Shown here one piece after another: positions 41,755 through 52,824 of a stretch of DNA of 64,000 nucleotides. A program made the position numbers and the translations under genes. Within the stretch, counting starts at the first letter, position 1; each line of letters opens with the position of its first letter. The notes below the pieces were generated by a model, which worked only from the letters and a program-made list of their open reading frames with translations, made no database searches and was not told the DNA's origin. The stretch comes from Mesomycoplasma ovipneumoniae (GTDB lineage Bacteria > Bacillota_I > Bacilli_A > Mycoplasmatales > Metamycoplasmataceae). Location of the stretch: NCBI RefSeq assembly GCF_030012565.1, contig NZ_CP124621.1, positions 248,001-312,000 on the forward strand, given 5' to 3'.

Positions 41755-41989
41755 TTTATTCTCACTAACTTAATTGTTTTTATTAATCATAAAAATTAAT
41801 AATTATATCACTTAATCGATTTATATTTTGAAAAACGTCCCAAAAAGTTAAAAAATGACTAGAAATTAAACAAAGTTAGCATAAAAACGCTAACTTTGTT
41901 TATTATGGTACAATGTTAATGTTGAGGAAAAATCACAAATTTTATTTGGCTACTAGGCAGTTAAAAAAAGCTGAAATTTTTCAAGTAAA
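41755..41989. other. Intergenic region with a 13-bp hairpin
   Basis: AAACAAAGTTAGC and GCTAACTTTGTTT (about 41868-41900) form a perfect stem around ATAAAAAC, probably the terminator of the ABC permease gene that ends at 41990. A plus-strand TACAAT box at 41907-41912 has no visible gene behind it. Confidence 0.55.
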
Positions 41990-43633
41990 TTAATTTACTA
42001 ATTTATTTTCAATTGGTTTATATTTTTTTTCTTTTCTTATTTTTAAAAAATGAGCAGTGACCCTAAAAATAATAGTCGAAAATACAATATAGAATAATGA
42101 GATTCAAATAAGATCTAAACTAATGCGACCAATTATGTAACCTGCTGATTTATCGGCAACAAAATCGCTAAAAAATGGCAATTTAATTGAAATAAAAAAC
42201 AGTATAAAGCTAACAATAAGAATAAATAATGATATTAAAATTCAATATAAATTTACTTTTTTACTTATATCAACGTCAAAACTTTGAATAGTTCCATTGT
42301 TAATTTTGAAATTTCTTAAAGCAAAAACAAAAACAATAACAGTAGTTAAAAGTAAAATTATAATTACTGCACTTGATGCAATTATTGGTCAAATATCAGC
42401 GACACCTCTATGAGCTACATAATCAATTTTTGGTGCCAATTCAAACCCTTTTTCTTTGAGTTTTGACAATAAATTTTGCTCGCTTTGATCATAAAAAACA
42501 CTTAGTCTTAAAGGTTTATTTTCACTTATTGAATCAGAAAAAAGCTGAGCTATATTTTGGTTAAATTCTATTCTATTCGTTTCATCAGATTCAATGATTC
42601 CACTAATTTTAAAAGTAAAGGGATGATCTCTGAAAAATAAGAAATTAATATTTTCTATTTTAAAAGTTATTTCATCACCTACATTTAAATTTAAATTGGA
42701 ATTTTTACTTAAATGATTAATTAGACCTTGACTAACAAGAATTTCGTTTTTATTTTCAGTAAAACGACCTGTTTTAAGCTTTTTATCTTTTTTATCAAGA
42801 TTAAAATTTTCATTAGGATATAAATCAGAAAATGTAGAAACTTTAGAATCAACAGCATTTTCTGTATTTGAAGTTTTTACACTATTGTATGCTAACTTTT
42901 TAACTAAAGATTCAAAAAACCAATTTTGACCTTGGTTTTGATTGAGAAATATTTTTGACTTATCAAAAATATTTTCAAGTAAATTTTTATACGCATTATT
43001 AGACATTACAACAAGATAATCTTGATGATCATTATCAAATCCTACTATTCCTACAACCTTAAATTTTTTAGTATAAATTAATTCATTTGTATTAGTTGCG
43101 CGGTTTAATATTTGATATTTATAATCAATATAATCGCCAATTTTAACTTTTTTTAAATCAGCATAATCTCGCGAAACTATTATTTCATCATCATTTTCTA
43201 AAAATTTACCATGAAAATTAGTATAGTTTTTCATATCATTTTTAAAAAAATTATTGATTTCAACTGGCAAAATTTTAGTTGGTATAAAAGGTGGAGCGGT
43301 AGATGAGTCTTCATTCATAAAATCACCAAAATCTAATTCTGATTCACCATTTGAAATATATTTAACAGATTTTAAGTTTTTTATCTCTGAAATTTCGTTA
43401 TTTCCAAACTCTTTGCCATTTTTTCTGACAATAGTTATTCGTTGATTTTGTGAATTATAAATGGGTAAATCAAAATTTTTATCAGCTTCTCATAAAAACA
43501 AAATAAGTAAAATTGAAAAAATTGAAAAAACTATAAGAAAAAATGATAAAAATCAATTCTTCCGAAGATTAGTTTTTAAATATTTTGAAAAAATTAATGA
43601 ACTTGTAAATTTTTTTTCTTTTGTTTTTTTCAT
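41990..43633 (-). CDS. ABC transporter permease, MacB/FtsX-like
   Basis: The 547-residue membrane protein has one N-terminal helix (~38-58), a large extracytoplasmic domain of about 350 residues, then three C-terminal helices (~416-445, ~468-495, ~510-530) and a lysine-rich tail. This topology matches FtsX/MacB-type permeases, which act mechanically on extracytoplasmic substrates rather than forming pores. The periplasmic-type domain has two related halves with motifs NEILVSQGLI and DDEIIVSRDYA. No ATPase partner gene is adjacent. Substrate unknown. Confidence 0.72.
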
Positions 43634-44036
43634 CAAAAAACACCTTAATTTAGCTTATTTTAGCCTTGTTTTTTTCTGTATTCAGCCTCTGATTTTATAA
43701 CAAGTTTTCAAATAAGCCTATCATCATTAATTTGCTAATTAATTTTTAAAAGAGCAATTCACAATTTAAAACAGATAGTTTATAAAATATTTTTTTTCGT
43801 TATTTTACAAACTAAATTATACATCAAGTTTTTTAGAAATACGAAAAAACTTGGTTTTTAAAATTTTTGTGGTATAATATTAAAACAAATAAGAATTAAT
43901 AATTTGGCTCTTTCAAAACTTAATATTTGCTTGCATTTGAAAGTATTTTTTTGTTTTTGTCTTTAAATTTGCTTGACTTTTTAATATTTTTTTGATTAAA
44001 AATATTAAAAAGTGCTATAATTTTAAAGCATTAAGC
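43634..44036. other. 403-bp intergenic region with a possible short transcript
   Basis: A GGTATAAT box (43871-43878) could start a transcript of about 130 nt ending at the inverted repeat ACTTTTTAATATTTTT/AAAAATATTAAAAAGT (about 43976-44013). The tRNA-Thr promoter TTGATT-18-TATAAT (-10 at 44016-44021) overlaps the right arm. The remainder is AT-rich without ORFs. Confidence 0.35.
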
Positions 44037-44112
44037 GCCATCATAGCTCAGTCGGTAGAGCACATCCATGGTAAGGATGGGGTCGCAGGTTCGATTCCTG
44101 TTGTTGGCACCA
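44037..44112 (+). tRNA. tRNA-Thr (GGT)
   Basis: The anticodon stem CATCC/GGATG encloses ATGGTAA, giving GGT. The acceptor GCCATCA pairs with TGTTGGC apart from a U-U mismatch at the fifth pair. CCA is encoded. Confidence 0.93.
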
Positions 44113-44197
44113 TATCTTTTTGACCAATGATGCTAAAATAAAGCATCTTTTTTAATTTTTTTTCAAATAAAATATTTGAAAAATTTAAAGGAATTGA

Positions 44198-44995
44198 ATG
44201 AAATCTGCTACTGTCTTATTTGTTGGTGATATTTTTGGTGCGCCTGGTATAGAAATGTTTAAAAATCAACTTAATATTTTGAGAAAAAACTATAATTTTG
44301 ACTTAATAATAGTTCAGGCTGAAAATATTACCGGTAGAAAAGGACTAAATAAAAGGGATTATTTATATTTAAAAGAGCTTGGTGTTGATATTTTTACTAT
44401 TGGCAATCATGTTTGATCCAATCCTGAAATTGCTTTAATTATTGATAATCCAGATATTGTTAGACCGCTAAATATCGACAAAGAATATAGTGGCAAAGGT
44501 ACTACTACAATTTTAAAAAATGGAAAAACATTCAGAATAACTTCACTTTTAGGTGTGGCATTTAATAAGTTAGTCAAACCTTGAAATCACCAATTTGCTG
44601 ATAATTTTTTTGATGCAATTGACAAAGTTATTGCCGAAGATGATGCTGATTTTCATATAGTTGATTTTCATGCTGAGACAACAAGTGAAAAAAATGTGCT
44701 TGGAATTTATCTAAATGGTAAAATTAATGCACTTTTAGGAACTCATACCCATGTTCAGACTTCTGATGCTAGAGAATTGTCGCTTGGAACACTTTTTATA
44801 ACTGATGTTGGAATGACTGGTCCTGCAAATGATGCAATTGGTGTAAAATTTCTTGGTGTTTATAATAGAATTCGCTATAATAAAAGCACAAAATTTCAAA
44901 CTTCGGATAATGATTGCCAATTTAATGCTGTTATTTTAGAAATAACTGATAATTTAAAAAACCAAAAAATTATACCAATCAATATTTATAAATAA
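44198..44995 (+). CDS. ymdB: YmdB-family metallophosphoesterase
   Basis: The 265-residue protein matches the TIGR00282/YmdB family, a dimetal phosphodiesterase active on cyclic nucleotides in Bacillus. Metal ligands are visible in FVGDIFGAPG (Asp ~11), AENITGRKG (Glu/Asn ~44), TIGNHVW (~71), DFHAETTSEK (~153) and GTHTHVQTSD (~183). Two UGA-Trp codons occur. AAAGGAATTG lies before the ATG. In other mollicutes and Firmicutes it often follows the RNase Y gene, which is not seen here. Confidence 0.92.
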
Positions 44996-45041
44996 ATTTT
45001 TTGATGTATAATTTTTTGGTTTTTTTAAAATTTTATTTGAA

Positions 45042-46145
45042 CTAATTACTTATGCGGAAATGGCATATTTCTGCGTCTTTTATCAAGTATTCTTTTCCCT
45101 CAAGACGAATTTTACCTTTTTCTTTAAGTGCTTTTTCGCTTTTGAACTCAATGAAATCTTCATATGCGATAATTTCAACTCTTATGAATTTTTTAACAAA
45201 ATCAGAGTGAATAATTCCACTACAATCAACTGCAGTTGTATTTTTCCTAAATATTCATGAGCGAACTTCTTTTTTTCCAACAGTAAAAAAAGTTCCTAAG
45301 CCAAGAAGTTTAAAACTATTAAGAACAAGAAAATCAAGAGATGATTTTTCTAGTCCAAATTCTTGTAAAAAGAGTTGTTTTTCTTCCTGATCAAGTTGGG
45401 AAATTTCGTGTTCTAAGGCAACGCAAATTGGGATTAAAATTGCATTTTCCTTTTCAAGATAAGCCTTAAGCTCAGAAAAATATGGATTTTTTAAGGGATC
45501 GCTGACAGATTTTTGGTCAATGTTAGCAACATACAAAATTGGTTTTATACTTAAAAGTTGCCAATTTTTGATTATTTGACGCTCTTCATTATCTAAAGAT
45601 AAGTCGCGTAATGACTTATCCTTTTGCAAATGGTATTTTGCTTTTTTAGCAAGTTCAAATTCAACTTTTGCTTGTTTGTCGTTTGTATTGTTGATTTTTT
45701 TACTAAGTCGGGCAATAATTGACTCAATTGAACTTAAATCGGCAAGAATTAGCTCTAAATTTATCGTTTGGATGTCAAAAATAGGATTTACTTGATTATT
45801 AACGTGAATTATTTTTGAATCATCAAAACAGCGCACAACATGAACTAGACAGTCAACATTTCGAATATTTTCAAGAAATTTATTACCGAGTCCTTCGCCC
45901 AGTGAAGCTCCTTTTATTAAACCGGCAATGTCGACAAAAGAGTAAGTCGAAAATACAATTTTATTTGGCTTAACAATATCAGCTAAATTAATTAGTCTTG
46001 GATCACGGATTTCAACAGTTGCAATGTTTGAGTCTATTGTTGCAAAGGGATAATTAGCAATTTCAACATTCATTTTTGTCAATGCTGAAAAAAGCGACGA
46101 TTTTCCGACATTAGGAAGTCCAATAAGACCTGCTTTTAGATTCAT
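45042..46145 (-). CDS. ychF: Ribosome-associated ATPase YchF/OLA1
   Basis: A GTPase-fold protein that prefers ATP and binds ribosomes. The 367-residue frame uses one UGA-Trp near its end. The P-loop LIGLPNVGKSSLF is at residue ~8, the switch DIAGLIKGASLGEGLGNKFL at ~71 and the altered G4 NIDQ-type motif at ~205. The C-terminal TGS domain is truncated only by the standard code. It follows rpsR on the same strand after 15 bp and so probably belongs to the rpsF-ssb-rpsR transcript. Confidence 0.95.
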
Positions 46146-46160
46146 ATTATATTTTTATGA

Positions 46161-46424
46161 CTAAACTCGAGTTTTATCGTAGCTTCCACGGATTCTGTCA
46201 CCAACAAACGGAAGTAAAGCGACAAAACGTGCTCTTTTAATTGCTAGTGATAGTTTACGTTGGTGTTTTGCACAGTTTCCTGTAATTCTTGAAGGTTGAA
46301 TTTTTCCAAAAGAGTTAATATAACGTTGAAGCACTTCAGTTGACTTATAGTCAATGTAAAAAAGTTTAGCTTCACAAAATTGGCACACTTTTTTCTTGAA
46401 TTTTTTAGCGTATTTTTTGTTCAT
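46161..46424 (-). CDS. rpsR: 30S ribosomal protein S18
   Basis: The 87-residue protein has the family core [19 protein letters not shown] and [20 protein letters not shown]. The N-terminus keeps a CxxC pair (CQFC), the zinc-binding form of S18. It follows ssb after 20 bp and precedes ychF. AAAGGAATG lies before the ATG. Confidence 0.96.
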   Translation of the reverse strand: MNKKYAKKFKKKVCQFCEAKLFYIDYKSTEVLQRYINSFGKIQPSRITGNCAKHQRKLSLAIKRARFVALLPFVGDRIRGSYDKTRV

Positions 46425-46444
46425 TTTTGCATTCCTTTTTAATT

Positions 46445-46993
46445 TTATTTGTTAGGATCAAGATCATCAATTTCTCAGTCAGCAAAAGGATCGTTATCTT
46501 CACCAGTAATTTCAACATTAGTTTCATCAAAGTTTACTGATGGCTCTGTCTGAAAAATATTATCCTCTTGAAATGATTTTGTATTATTCTGGGGAAGTTG
46601 AAAATCATCAAATAAAGGTTCAAAAGTTGGTTCACCAACTTTTTGAGCTAATTTTTGACGGCGCATTTCTAATTGTTCTTTAGTTTCTAATAAACGAAAG
46701 TAATCAACATTTACTTCATAATTAGTAAGATAATTTGTTGTATTTGACATAACACGATAAGATTGTAAAGAACCTTCGATTGCTACTAAACTTCCTACGG
46801 TAATTAGTTTGTCGAGCAATGTTGCATTTTGTCGTCAAGCAACTACGGGAATAAAATCAGTAATTGTAGGCGAATTTTGACTATATTTTCGTCTATCAAT
46901 TGCTAAATTAAATCGAATAAAATTAACATTTGACTTTGATGTCATAAGTACAGGTTTAGAAGAAACGCGTCCAACTAAAATAATTCGATTCAT
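46445..46993 (-). CDS. ssb: Single-stranded DNA-binding protein
   Basis: It protects single-stranded DNA in replication and repair. The 182-residue frame, with two UGA-Trp codons, has an N-terminal OB fold beginning [16 protein letters not shown], then an acidic disordered linker. The tip [11 protein letters not shown] is followed by the stop; the usual DDDIPF-type acidic tip is replaced by [17 protein letters not shown]. It lies in the classic rpsF-ssb-rpsR order. There is no recognisable Shine-Dalgarno; an 18-bp perfect hairpin lies 8 bases upstream of ATG. Confidence 0.94.
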
Positions 46994-47001
46994 AATTTTT
47001 T

Positions 47002-47049
47002 ATAGTTTTTACCTATTTTTATTTATTGACTAAAATAGGTAAAAACTAT
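47002..47049 (-). promoter_or_regulatory. 18-bp perfect hairpin between rpsF and ssb
   Basis: ATAGTTTTTACCTATTTT (47002-47019) and AAAATAGGTAAAAACTAT (47032-47049) are exact complements around 12 bases. It contains the rpsF stop codon and ends 8 bases before ssb. It may attenuate ssb-rpsR transcription, stabilise the rpsF mRNA end or bind S6:S18. Confidence 0.65.
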
Positions 47050-47633
47050 TGGGATTCCTGTATTTTTTTAGCATTATCAATTTCTTGCTGATTTGCTGAA
47101 GAAGATGAAGTTTTTCCACGTTGAGATGAGTTAGACTTATCTGATGACTGTTGGCCAGAACCTTGTTTTCCAGCGCCTTGGGTATTAGCTCTAAAATTTC
47201 GACGTTGAAAAGGTTTATCAGTTTTTTCTGTCTGGTTAGGTGAGTTTTGGTCTTGACGAGGTCGCGGTGCTGATTTGAAATTAGGTCGATCTGAATGATC
47301 ACGTCTTACATTTGTTCTTTTATGGCGATCGGCATTTTTTGGTTTTTGGTTAAAACCTTTTTCAGAATCAAGATTAATTATCAAGTAACGTCAAATTGAT
47401 TTGGTAATATTAGCACGGCGAACAAATTCCTCAATTAAATTAGCTGGTGAGTCAAGATTAATTAAAAAATATTGTGCTGTTTTTGATTTTTTAATAGGGT
47501 AAGCAAGACTTGAATTTTCAAGCTTAACAAGTTTGTATGACGAATTTTGACTAAAAATTGCAGAAAGCAAATTTTCTAATATTGTTGCTTCTGCTTTTGG
47601 GTCTAAAATTGTCATAATTTCATATTTTGGCAT
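47046..47633 (-). CDS. rpsF: 30S ribosomal protein S6 with long disordered tail
   Basis: S6 binds S18 in the 30S platform. The first ~100 residues (MPKYEIMTILDPKAEATI to RRANITKSIWRYLIIN) form the normal S6 fold. A tail of about 90 residues follows, rich in Gln, Ser, Asn, Lys and Arg, with no hydrophobic core; bacterial S6 is usually 95-135 residues. One UGA-Trp is used. AAGGAGAATTA precedes the ATG at 47633; an upstream in-frame TTG extension is not needed. Confidence 0.93.
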
Positions 47634-47734
47634 ATTAATTCTCCTTATGGGCTTGTGGGTTATAAAAATAACCAAGGATGTTTTATTTAATTTAAAACTA
47701 GTTTGAAATTATACCATAAAAAACTGAAAAAATA

Positions 47735-47767
47735 AAAAAATTAACTAAAATAATTTAGTTAATTTTC
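47735..47767 (-). terminator. Terminator of the tRNA-Cys/tRNA-Arg transcript
   Basis: AATTAACTAAA and TTTAGTTAATT pair around ATAA. Reading the minus strand, a T run follows the stem. Confidence 0.75.
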
Positions 47768-47789
47768 CTTGGTCTAATTATATTATATA

Positions 47790-47866
47790 TGGCGCGCCCG
47801 GAAGGAGTCGAACCCTCAACCTCTTGGGCCGTAACCAAACACTCTGTCCAATTGAGCTACGGGCGC
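47790..47866 (-). tRNA. tRNA-Arg (ACG)
   Basis: The anticodon loop TTACGGC between TTTGG and CCAAG gives ACG, normally modified to ICG. The acceptor GCGCCCG/CGGGCGC is perfect and CCA is encoded. Confidence 0.94.
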
Positions 47867-47875
47867 ATTACATTC

Positions 47876-47950
47876 TGGAGGCACCAACCGGACTCGAACC
47901 GGTACATCAAGGTGTTGCAGACCTATGCCTTACCATTTGGCTATGGTGCC
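47876..47950 (-). tRNA. tRNA-Cys (GCA)
   Basis: The anticodon GCA lies in TCTGCAAC. The acceptor GGCACCA/TGGTGCC is perfect, followed by T73 and CCA. It is 9 bp upstream of tRNA-Arg on the same strand. Confidence 0.94.
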
Positions 47951-48056
47951 ATTGCCTAAAAACCATTAAATATAATTATAACATATTTTAGTTTAAAACA
48001 AAGAAATTTTTGATTTTTTTGTTTTTCTGAAAAATTCTTAGGCTTAAAATATCAAA

Positions 48057-48878
48057 CTATTTTCCAGAGTCTTGTTGTGCAAGAATTTGAGTTAAGAGCT
48101 TAATTAATTCTTGTTTTTTTAACTGTTCAAAACCAGAAATTTCTAATTTTTGGGCAATTTCGTGTAATTGTGTTAAATTTAATTTTTCAAGTGCAATTTT
48201 TATTCTTTCTTCTTTTGTTTTAGGTTTGTTTTGAGCTTCTTGAGTTTGTGTGTTTTCAGGGTTATTTGCTTGCTGTGAATTCATTGGATTTTGGTGACCT
48301 AAGTTAAAAATATTCATAAATTCAGAATATGCTTTAGGATCTTTTTTCATCTCATCAATACGTTTTTCAATAATGACTAATGTTCGAGAAAGTTTGAATA
48401 TTGACTTAATTTTAAGCACTTTTGTATAGAAAAACGGAATTAAGACAAAAATTAGGCCAATAAGAATTATTTGAATAGTCAATATTGCGGCAAAATTTTG
48501 ATTATTAAGGCTTAAATTTCCAATCATTACTATTGTTGAATTTATAATTGAAAGAGCAGCGCTAGAAAATGAGACGAACGTGAAAAAAAAGGAACGATCG
48601 CCAATAGGTGCAAAATCTTTTGCTTTATATGATGTAAAAACAGAATAGACATAAAAAAATAAAGCTGTAACAGTAAATAAAATTGATAAAATTGAAAAAA
48701 CTCGACCAATATTTCTAATATCTAAGTCTAAAAAAAGTTGAACACTTAAAAAAACACTTAGCAAAAGGAGTAACACCGGAAAAGAAAAAATTCAAACTCG
48801 GTATTGCTTTTTTTCATTTTTTCACAACTCATCGACTGATGGAATTTTATGTTTTCCAAATGGATTTTCTCAAACCAT
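48057..48878 (-). CDS. Multi-pass membrane protein with C-terminal SAP-like motif
   Basis: The 273-residue protein starts MVWENPFGKHKIPS with GGAGGG upstream. Four membrane helices span about residues 30-145. A Gln/Asn/Pro-rich linker follows, then ALEKLNLTQLHEIAQKL and a second short helix (KKQELIKLLTQIL), a helix-extended-helix pattern like SAP or Rho-N domains. Such domains often bind nucleic acid, so the protein might tether DNA or RNA to the membrane; this is inference. Three UGA-Trp codons are used near the start. Confidence 0.62.
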
Positions 48879-48956
48879 ACACCCTCCAATATAAATTAGT
48901 ATAATATAATTATAAAATAATTTAGAATAATATTATAAAAAAGATGACATATTTAA

Positions 48957-49583
48957 CTAAAGTTTGGAATATTGATCTATATCCTTGTTTTGATAATTGT
49001 ACCAAATTCGGTCAATTTTTGAAATTTTATCAATTTTTTTTGTAATTTCACTAATTTCTTTTGAGGTCAAAAGCGCGGTATAAAAAGAGCAATAGTCATT
49101 GGCAAATTTTTTAGTTCCCTGAAATTTATTAAGACCAACTATCATTGTGTAATTTTCGTTTTTTCAAAGTAAGCCACGAAAAAAATATAAATTTTTAGTG
49201 TATAAAACTTCTTCGATAATTCAAGTTTCACAATAATTTCCTTCAAGAAATGATAAATAATAGTCTCAAACTAACAATTTGGCTTTGATTTGATTAAATA
49301 AGCTTCGATTTGTATGAATATTTCATTTTTGAAAATTAGTGAATTTTTTTATTAATTTTCCGTTGTTAATAAGACTTATTATCTTTCTTGTTGGCCAGTC
49401 TTTTAAAAATGGTATTTTTTTAAGGCCAATTCCGTGTGGAAAATCAAGTAAATTTGGCTTAATTGCAAAAACTTTTTCAATTTGATTGCACCAAATTGCT
49501 ATTGTTCGATATTGTTCAACAACCTTTTGGTATCTTAACAGATTTTCTTGAATTTTATCAACTCAATGACTAATTGGATCCAT
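48957..49583 (-). CDS. Hypothetical protein, Trp/Tyr-rich, unknown function
   Basis: The 208-residue frame begins MDPISHWVDKIQENLLRYQ and includes about six UGA-Trp codons, which is why it is broken under the standard code. It is soluble and predicted mainly helical, with aromatic-rich patches such as VWDYYLSFLEGNYCETW. No signal peptide or known motif is visible. The start is supported by the AAAGGG directly before ATG. It stands alone between a membrane-protein gene and the Ig-blocking-type gene. Confidence 0.6.
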
Positions 49584-49652
49584 TTTACCCTTTTATTAAA
49601 ATTTTTAATTATGCTTTTTTCAATAAAATTAAGTAAAAAAGAAATTTTGGGC

Positions 49653-49691
49653 ATAAAAAGTAAAAAATAATTATTTTTTTTACTTTTTATT
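49653..49691 (-). terminator. Terminator of the Ig-blocking-type gene
   Basis: ATAAAAAGTAAAAAATAA and TTATTTTTTTTACTTTTTAT pair over about 17 bases just beyond the stop at 49695. The stem is AT-rich. Confidence 0.65.
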
Positions 49692-49694
49692 AGC

Positions 49695-51857
49695 CTAGTC
49701 TATTGTTGTAATTGTTTTTGTTTCAACAGGTAGACCTAAACTTGAAAGTTGACTTTGAAGTGATGAATTTTCGACATAAATTTTGTTAAAAGTGGCACTT
49801 TTCTTTGCAACGTCAACAAATTTGGATAATTGGCTCAAAGCATCACCAGAAAATGAACTACCAGTTATATAAAGTGGAATATTTGAAAGGGTTTTTCCAT
49901 TTTCATCTTTTATATAAATTCCCGGTTGTTGGATAGGACCATTAACAAGTCTTGAAGTAAATTGGGAATTTTGAAAGTCGTTTGTGTCGACTTTATAGAC
50001 ATAATTTGACCCTGTTGAGCCAGAATCGCTTATTTTTGAGGCCCCAAAATATAAATATTGGAAAAGCAAAGTAACATGGCCAGGATTTTTTTGTGATTCA
50101 GCTTCAACTTCTCAACTTTGGAGTTTTTCGTTAAAAAGTTTCTCTGTTTTAGCAAAGTCAATACCTTTTAGCGTCTTAATTTTTTTAGATGAAGAAAAGT
50201 CAAGATGTAACGGATATCCTCCTCGACCACCAAAAGTTCCTTGGAAAACACGCTGATTAATTTTTGAACTAAAAGCAATTTCAAGTCCCTCGTTAACTTT
50301 GGAAACATCATCGCCCTCATCTCAACGGAGAGTATCAAAAATAATTGATCCAGCAACTTTTTCTCAAGGTTGGAGCTGAATATCACCTTTATTTATATAA
50401 TCAAAAGAAATAAAGTCGACATTTTTAAGGGCATTAGGATTAATTGCTCAATTGCTCTCGTTGGTTCGTGAATTACTATAGAGTTCTAGTTCGCTTAGTT
50501 TGGTGAATTTTTCAAGTCCACGAAGACCATTAATTGCTTGGTGGTCATCTAAAAAGAGTGAAACTTTTTGCATTTGTGGTGGCAATAGTTCTAAAATTTG
50601 CTTTATATTTTGGGTTTTGTGCTTTGCCCCGACATTTTTTAGAACAATTGCCTTGATTGAATTGTCACCATTAGCAGCATTTTTCATAATCTCTGCAAAA
50701 GCTTTAAAAGCAACATCATCATCGGCATTTAGAACCAAAGTTTTAAATTCTGAAAGACTACCAGCGGTATTTCCAGGCGCACGAGTGTATTTTATAAGTG
50801 AAATGCTGCCGTTAGAAAATCCTTTACCATTGGTGAGATCACTAATTTCTGAACTAACATCAGTGTCATTTCATCCTTCATATTTTAGTGAACCAATTTT
50901 AGTTCCATCATATCTTGTTCATTTTGAGTCAACAGCATTTAATCTTTTTTTATTATTTGACCTAATTCCATTTACGACAATATTGACCTTTGGTTCTCAT
51001 CCATCGGTTGAAGGATCAGGGGTATAACCATCTTTTATCAATTGTAATTCTTGTTCTGTAAAAGGTTGGTCAAGTTGTCTTCGTTGCTCTATTACTTTTA
51101 AGTAATTTTGCTCGCGCTCAAAGTAATTATTTGCAACTCAGCGAGTGTATTTATACCCCTCAAGATAGGATTCTAGACTAACTTTTGGCTTGCCATCTTT
51201 ATCAGTTGGCGCGTATTTTTTTCAGTGCTCCTCAATAATTGAAATAACACGGTCTGCTTCAGCAACTTCAGCTTGATATTTATCTCTTTCACGTGTAACT
51301 TCAGCGATTTTTCGGTCTTGCTGTTGTCTTCACAAACCAAGGGCGCGTTGATAAGCTGCATCACCAACATTAACAGAACGCGAATTATTTCTAGTTTGAG
51401 TTTGAGGTTGACTTATTGGTCTTGAAGTTGAAATTGTTGGTCGCGAAGATATAGTCCTAGTTGGACTTTGGCGCGCAGGTGTTGTTCGAATAGGGATAGT
51501 TGATTCAACAGCTTGAATTTTTCTTATCGGTTTAGGGGTTACTTTTTCAGGTAAGGGCTCTATTTTTTCTATTTTTGGTGTTACTATTTGTGGTTTAACC
51601 GGATTTTCAATTTTCTCTTTAGGCGTTTCTATTTTTGTCGCAACAAAAACAGTATTTGCTACTGGTGAATTAAATCCAGTATCATTTGGCTGATTTTTTA
51701 AAATTATTGAAGGCGCTTGAGTTGAATAACTAACTTCATTGGACAAAAAATCAAAATTAACTAATGCTTGATTAACTGAGTACAAACTTAAAGATAACAA
51801 TGTTGTTGCCATTGCTAAAATTACAACTTTTCTACGACGGGAAAAATATAGTTTCAT
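49695..51857 (-). CDS. Putative immunoglobulin-blocking surface protein (MIB/protein M-like)
   Basis: The 720-residue protein has an N-terminal membrane anchor (~10-32), a Pro/Thr/Lys-rich stalk (~80-165), a charged coiled coil (~175-215) and a folded ectodomain. Segments such as YLEGYKYTRWVANNYFEREQ and VNIVVNGIRSNNKKRLNAVDS recall the mycoplasma Ig-blocking virulence protein family (MIB, protein M), which binds antibody light chains. The middle region looks leucine-rich-repeat-like (LRGLEKFTKLSELELYSNS). The start at 51857 follows GGAGG. The family call is from memory of motifs, so moderate. Confidence 0.65.
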
Positions 51858-52048
51858 ATTTGCCTCCAAATTTTCTTATTTATTATAAATGTTTAAATTT
51901 AATAATACTTATAATAAATTTTACCAACTATGTCTAACTTTAGCAGTAAATTTATGTTTTTAAGAGCAAAAAATCATATTAGCCACCTCTGAAATCGTTT
52001 TTAAATTTAAAAATTATACACTAAAAAAACTAAAGTCCAAATTATTTT
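51858..52048. other. Intergenic region upstream of the Ig-blocking-type gene
   Basis: On the minus strand TTTATAATAAA-type boxes at about 51880-51915 are possible -10 elements. No gene is visible. MITE copy 7 follows. Confidence 0.4.
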
Positions 52049-52735
52049 CCCGAGTCTTCCAGTTTGATTAAATACTATTAAAAAAGTGTCCTAGTTTAGT
52101 TTTGGTGCTTTTTTAACTTTTTTTGGCAAACGCAGGAAAAACAACTATCAAGGCAAAAACACTAAATTTTAAATCTAGCCATCTCAAAGAAAAATCTACT
52201 TATCAAACAAACTAAAAAAGCTAAAATTTTACCTTAAAAAGCAAAATTATGAAATTTTTAAACTACTTTTTTAGTTTAAAACACTGACAAAAACCATAAA
52301 AAATACAACTACTATTTAAACTCAATGCAAAAAGAAAACTCGTTTTTATTTGCAGCGAGCCTAAAAAAACATATGAAGTTTTGAAAGAACAATAATCAAA
52401 AGCCTTAAATTTATAGATTTCTAAACGGTTAAATTTAAGGCATACCATTATATTTAAAAACATAATGGATAATTCGCATTTTCCAATTTTTTTAGATAAA
52501 AAACATAACCAATTCCCCCTTAATTCAATCTCAAAATTTATTAATCTATTCTTAGTGACTCTATTATAACAGAATTTTATTTTTGACCAAGCTTTTTTTT
52601 TTTTTTTTGAAAAGGTTTAATTTTAAAATGATAAAAATTAAGATTTTAGGGCAAAAAACACGGGTTTGTCGGTATTTTTGCGTATTTATATTCACTAAAA
52701 AGTTGAATTTTTGCCATTATACTGGCAAACTCGGG
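52049..52735 (-). mobile_element. MITE-like repeat, copy 7 (687 bp, reverse orientation)
   Basis: Read on the minus strand, the left end is CCCGAGTTTGCCAGTATAATG (52735 downward) and the right end ATCAAACTGGAAGACTCGGG. Inside are an A16 tract, TTGGTC (52585-52590), a 16-bp spacer, TATAAT (52563-52568), a G-rich Shine-Dalgarno, a micro-ORF at 52492-52506 (MFFI), a perfect GCCTTAAATTTA stem and the full internal module. It follows the tuf terminator by 44 bp in the direction of tuf transcription. Confidence 0.85.
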
Positions 52736-52779
52736 ACCTCAATACTGACTAATTTTGGCTGCAAAATAAAAAAAAAAAA

Positions 52780-52805
52780 AAACTTTAGGGCAGGCCCTAA
52801 AGTTT
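52780..52805 (-). terminator. Terminator of tuf
   Basis: AAACTTTAGGGC and GCCCTAAAGTTT form a perfect 12-bp stem around AG. On the minus strand it is followed by a 14-base T tract. Confidence 0.93.
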
Positions 52806-52824
52806 GTGTTAGATAAAAGATTTT

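Noticed and set aside
43901..43930. Further MITE fragment upstream of tRNA-Thr (GGCTCTTTCAAAACTT)
   Set aside because: Only about 12 bases match the MITE core in sequence of low complexity. No ends, promoter or stems are present.
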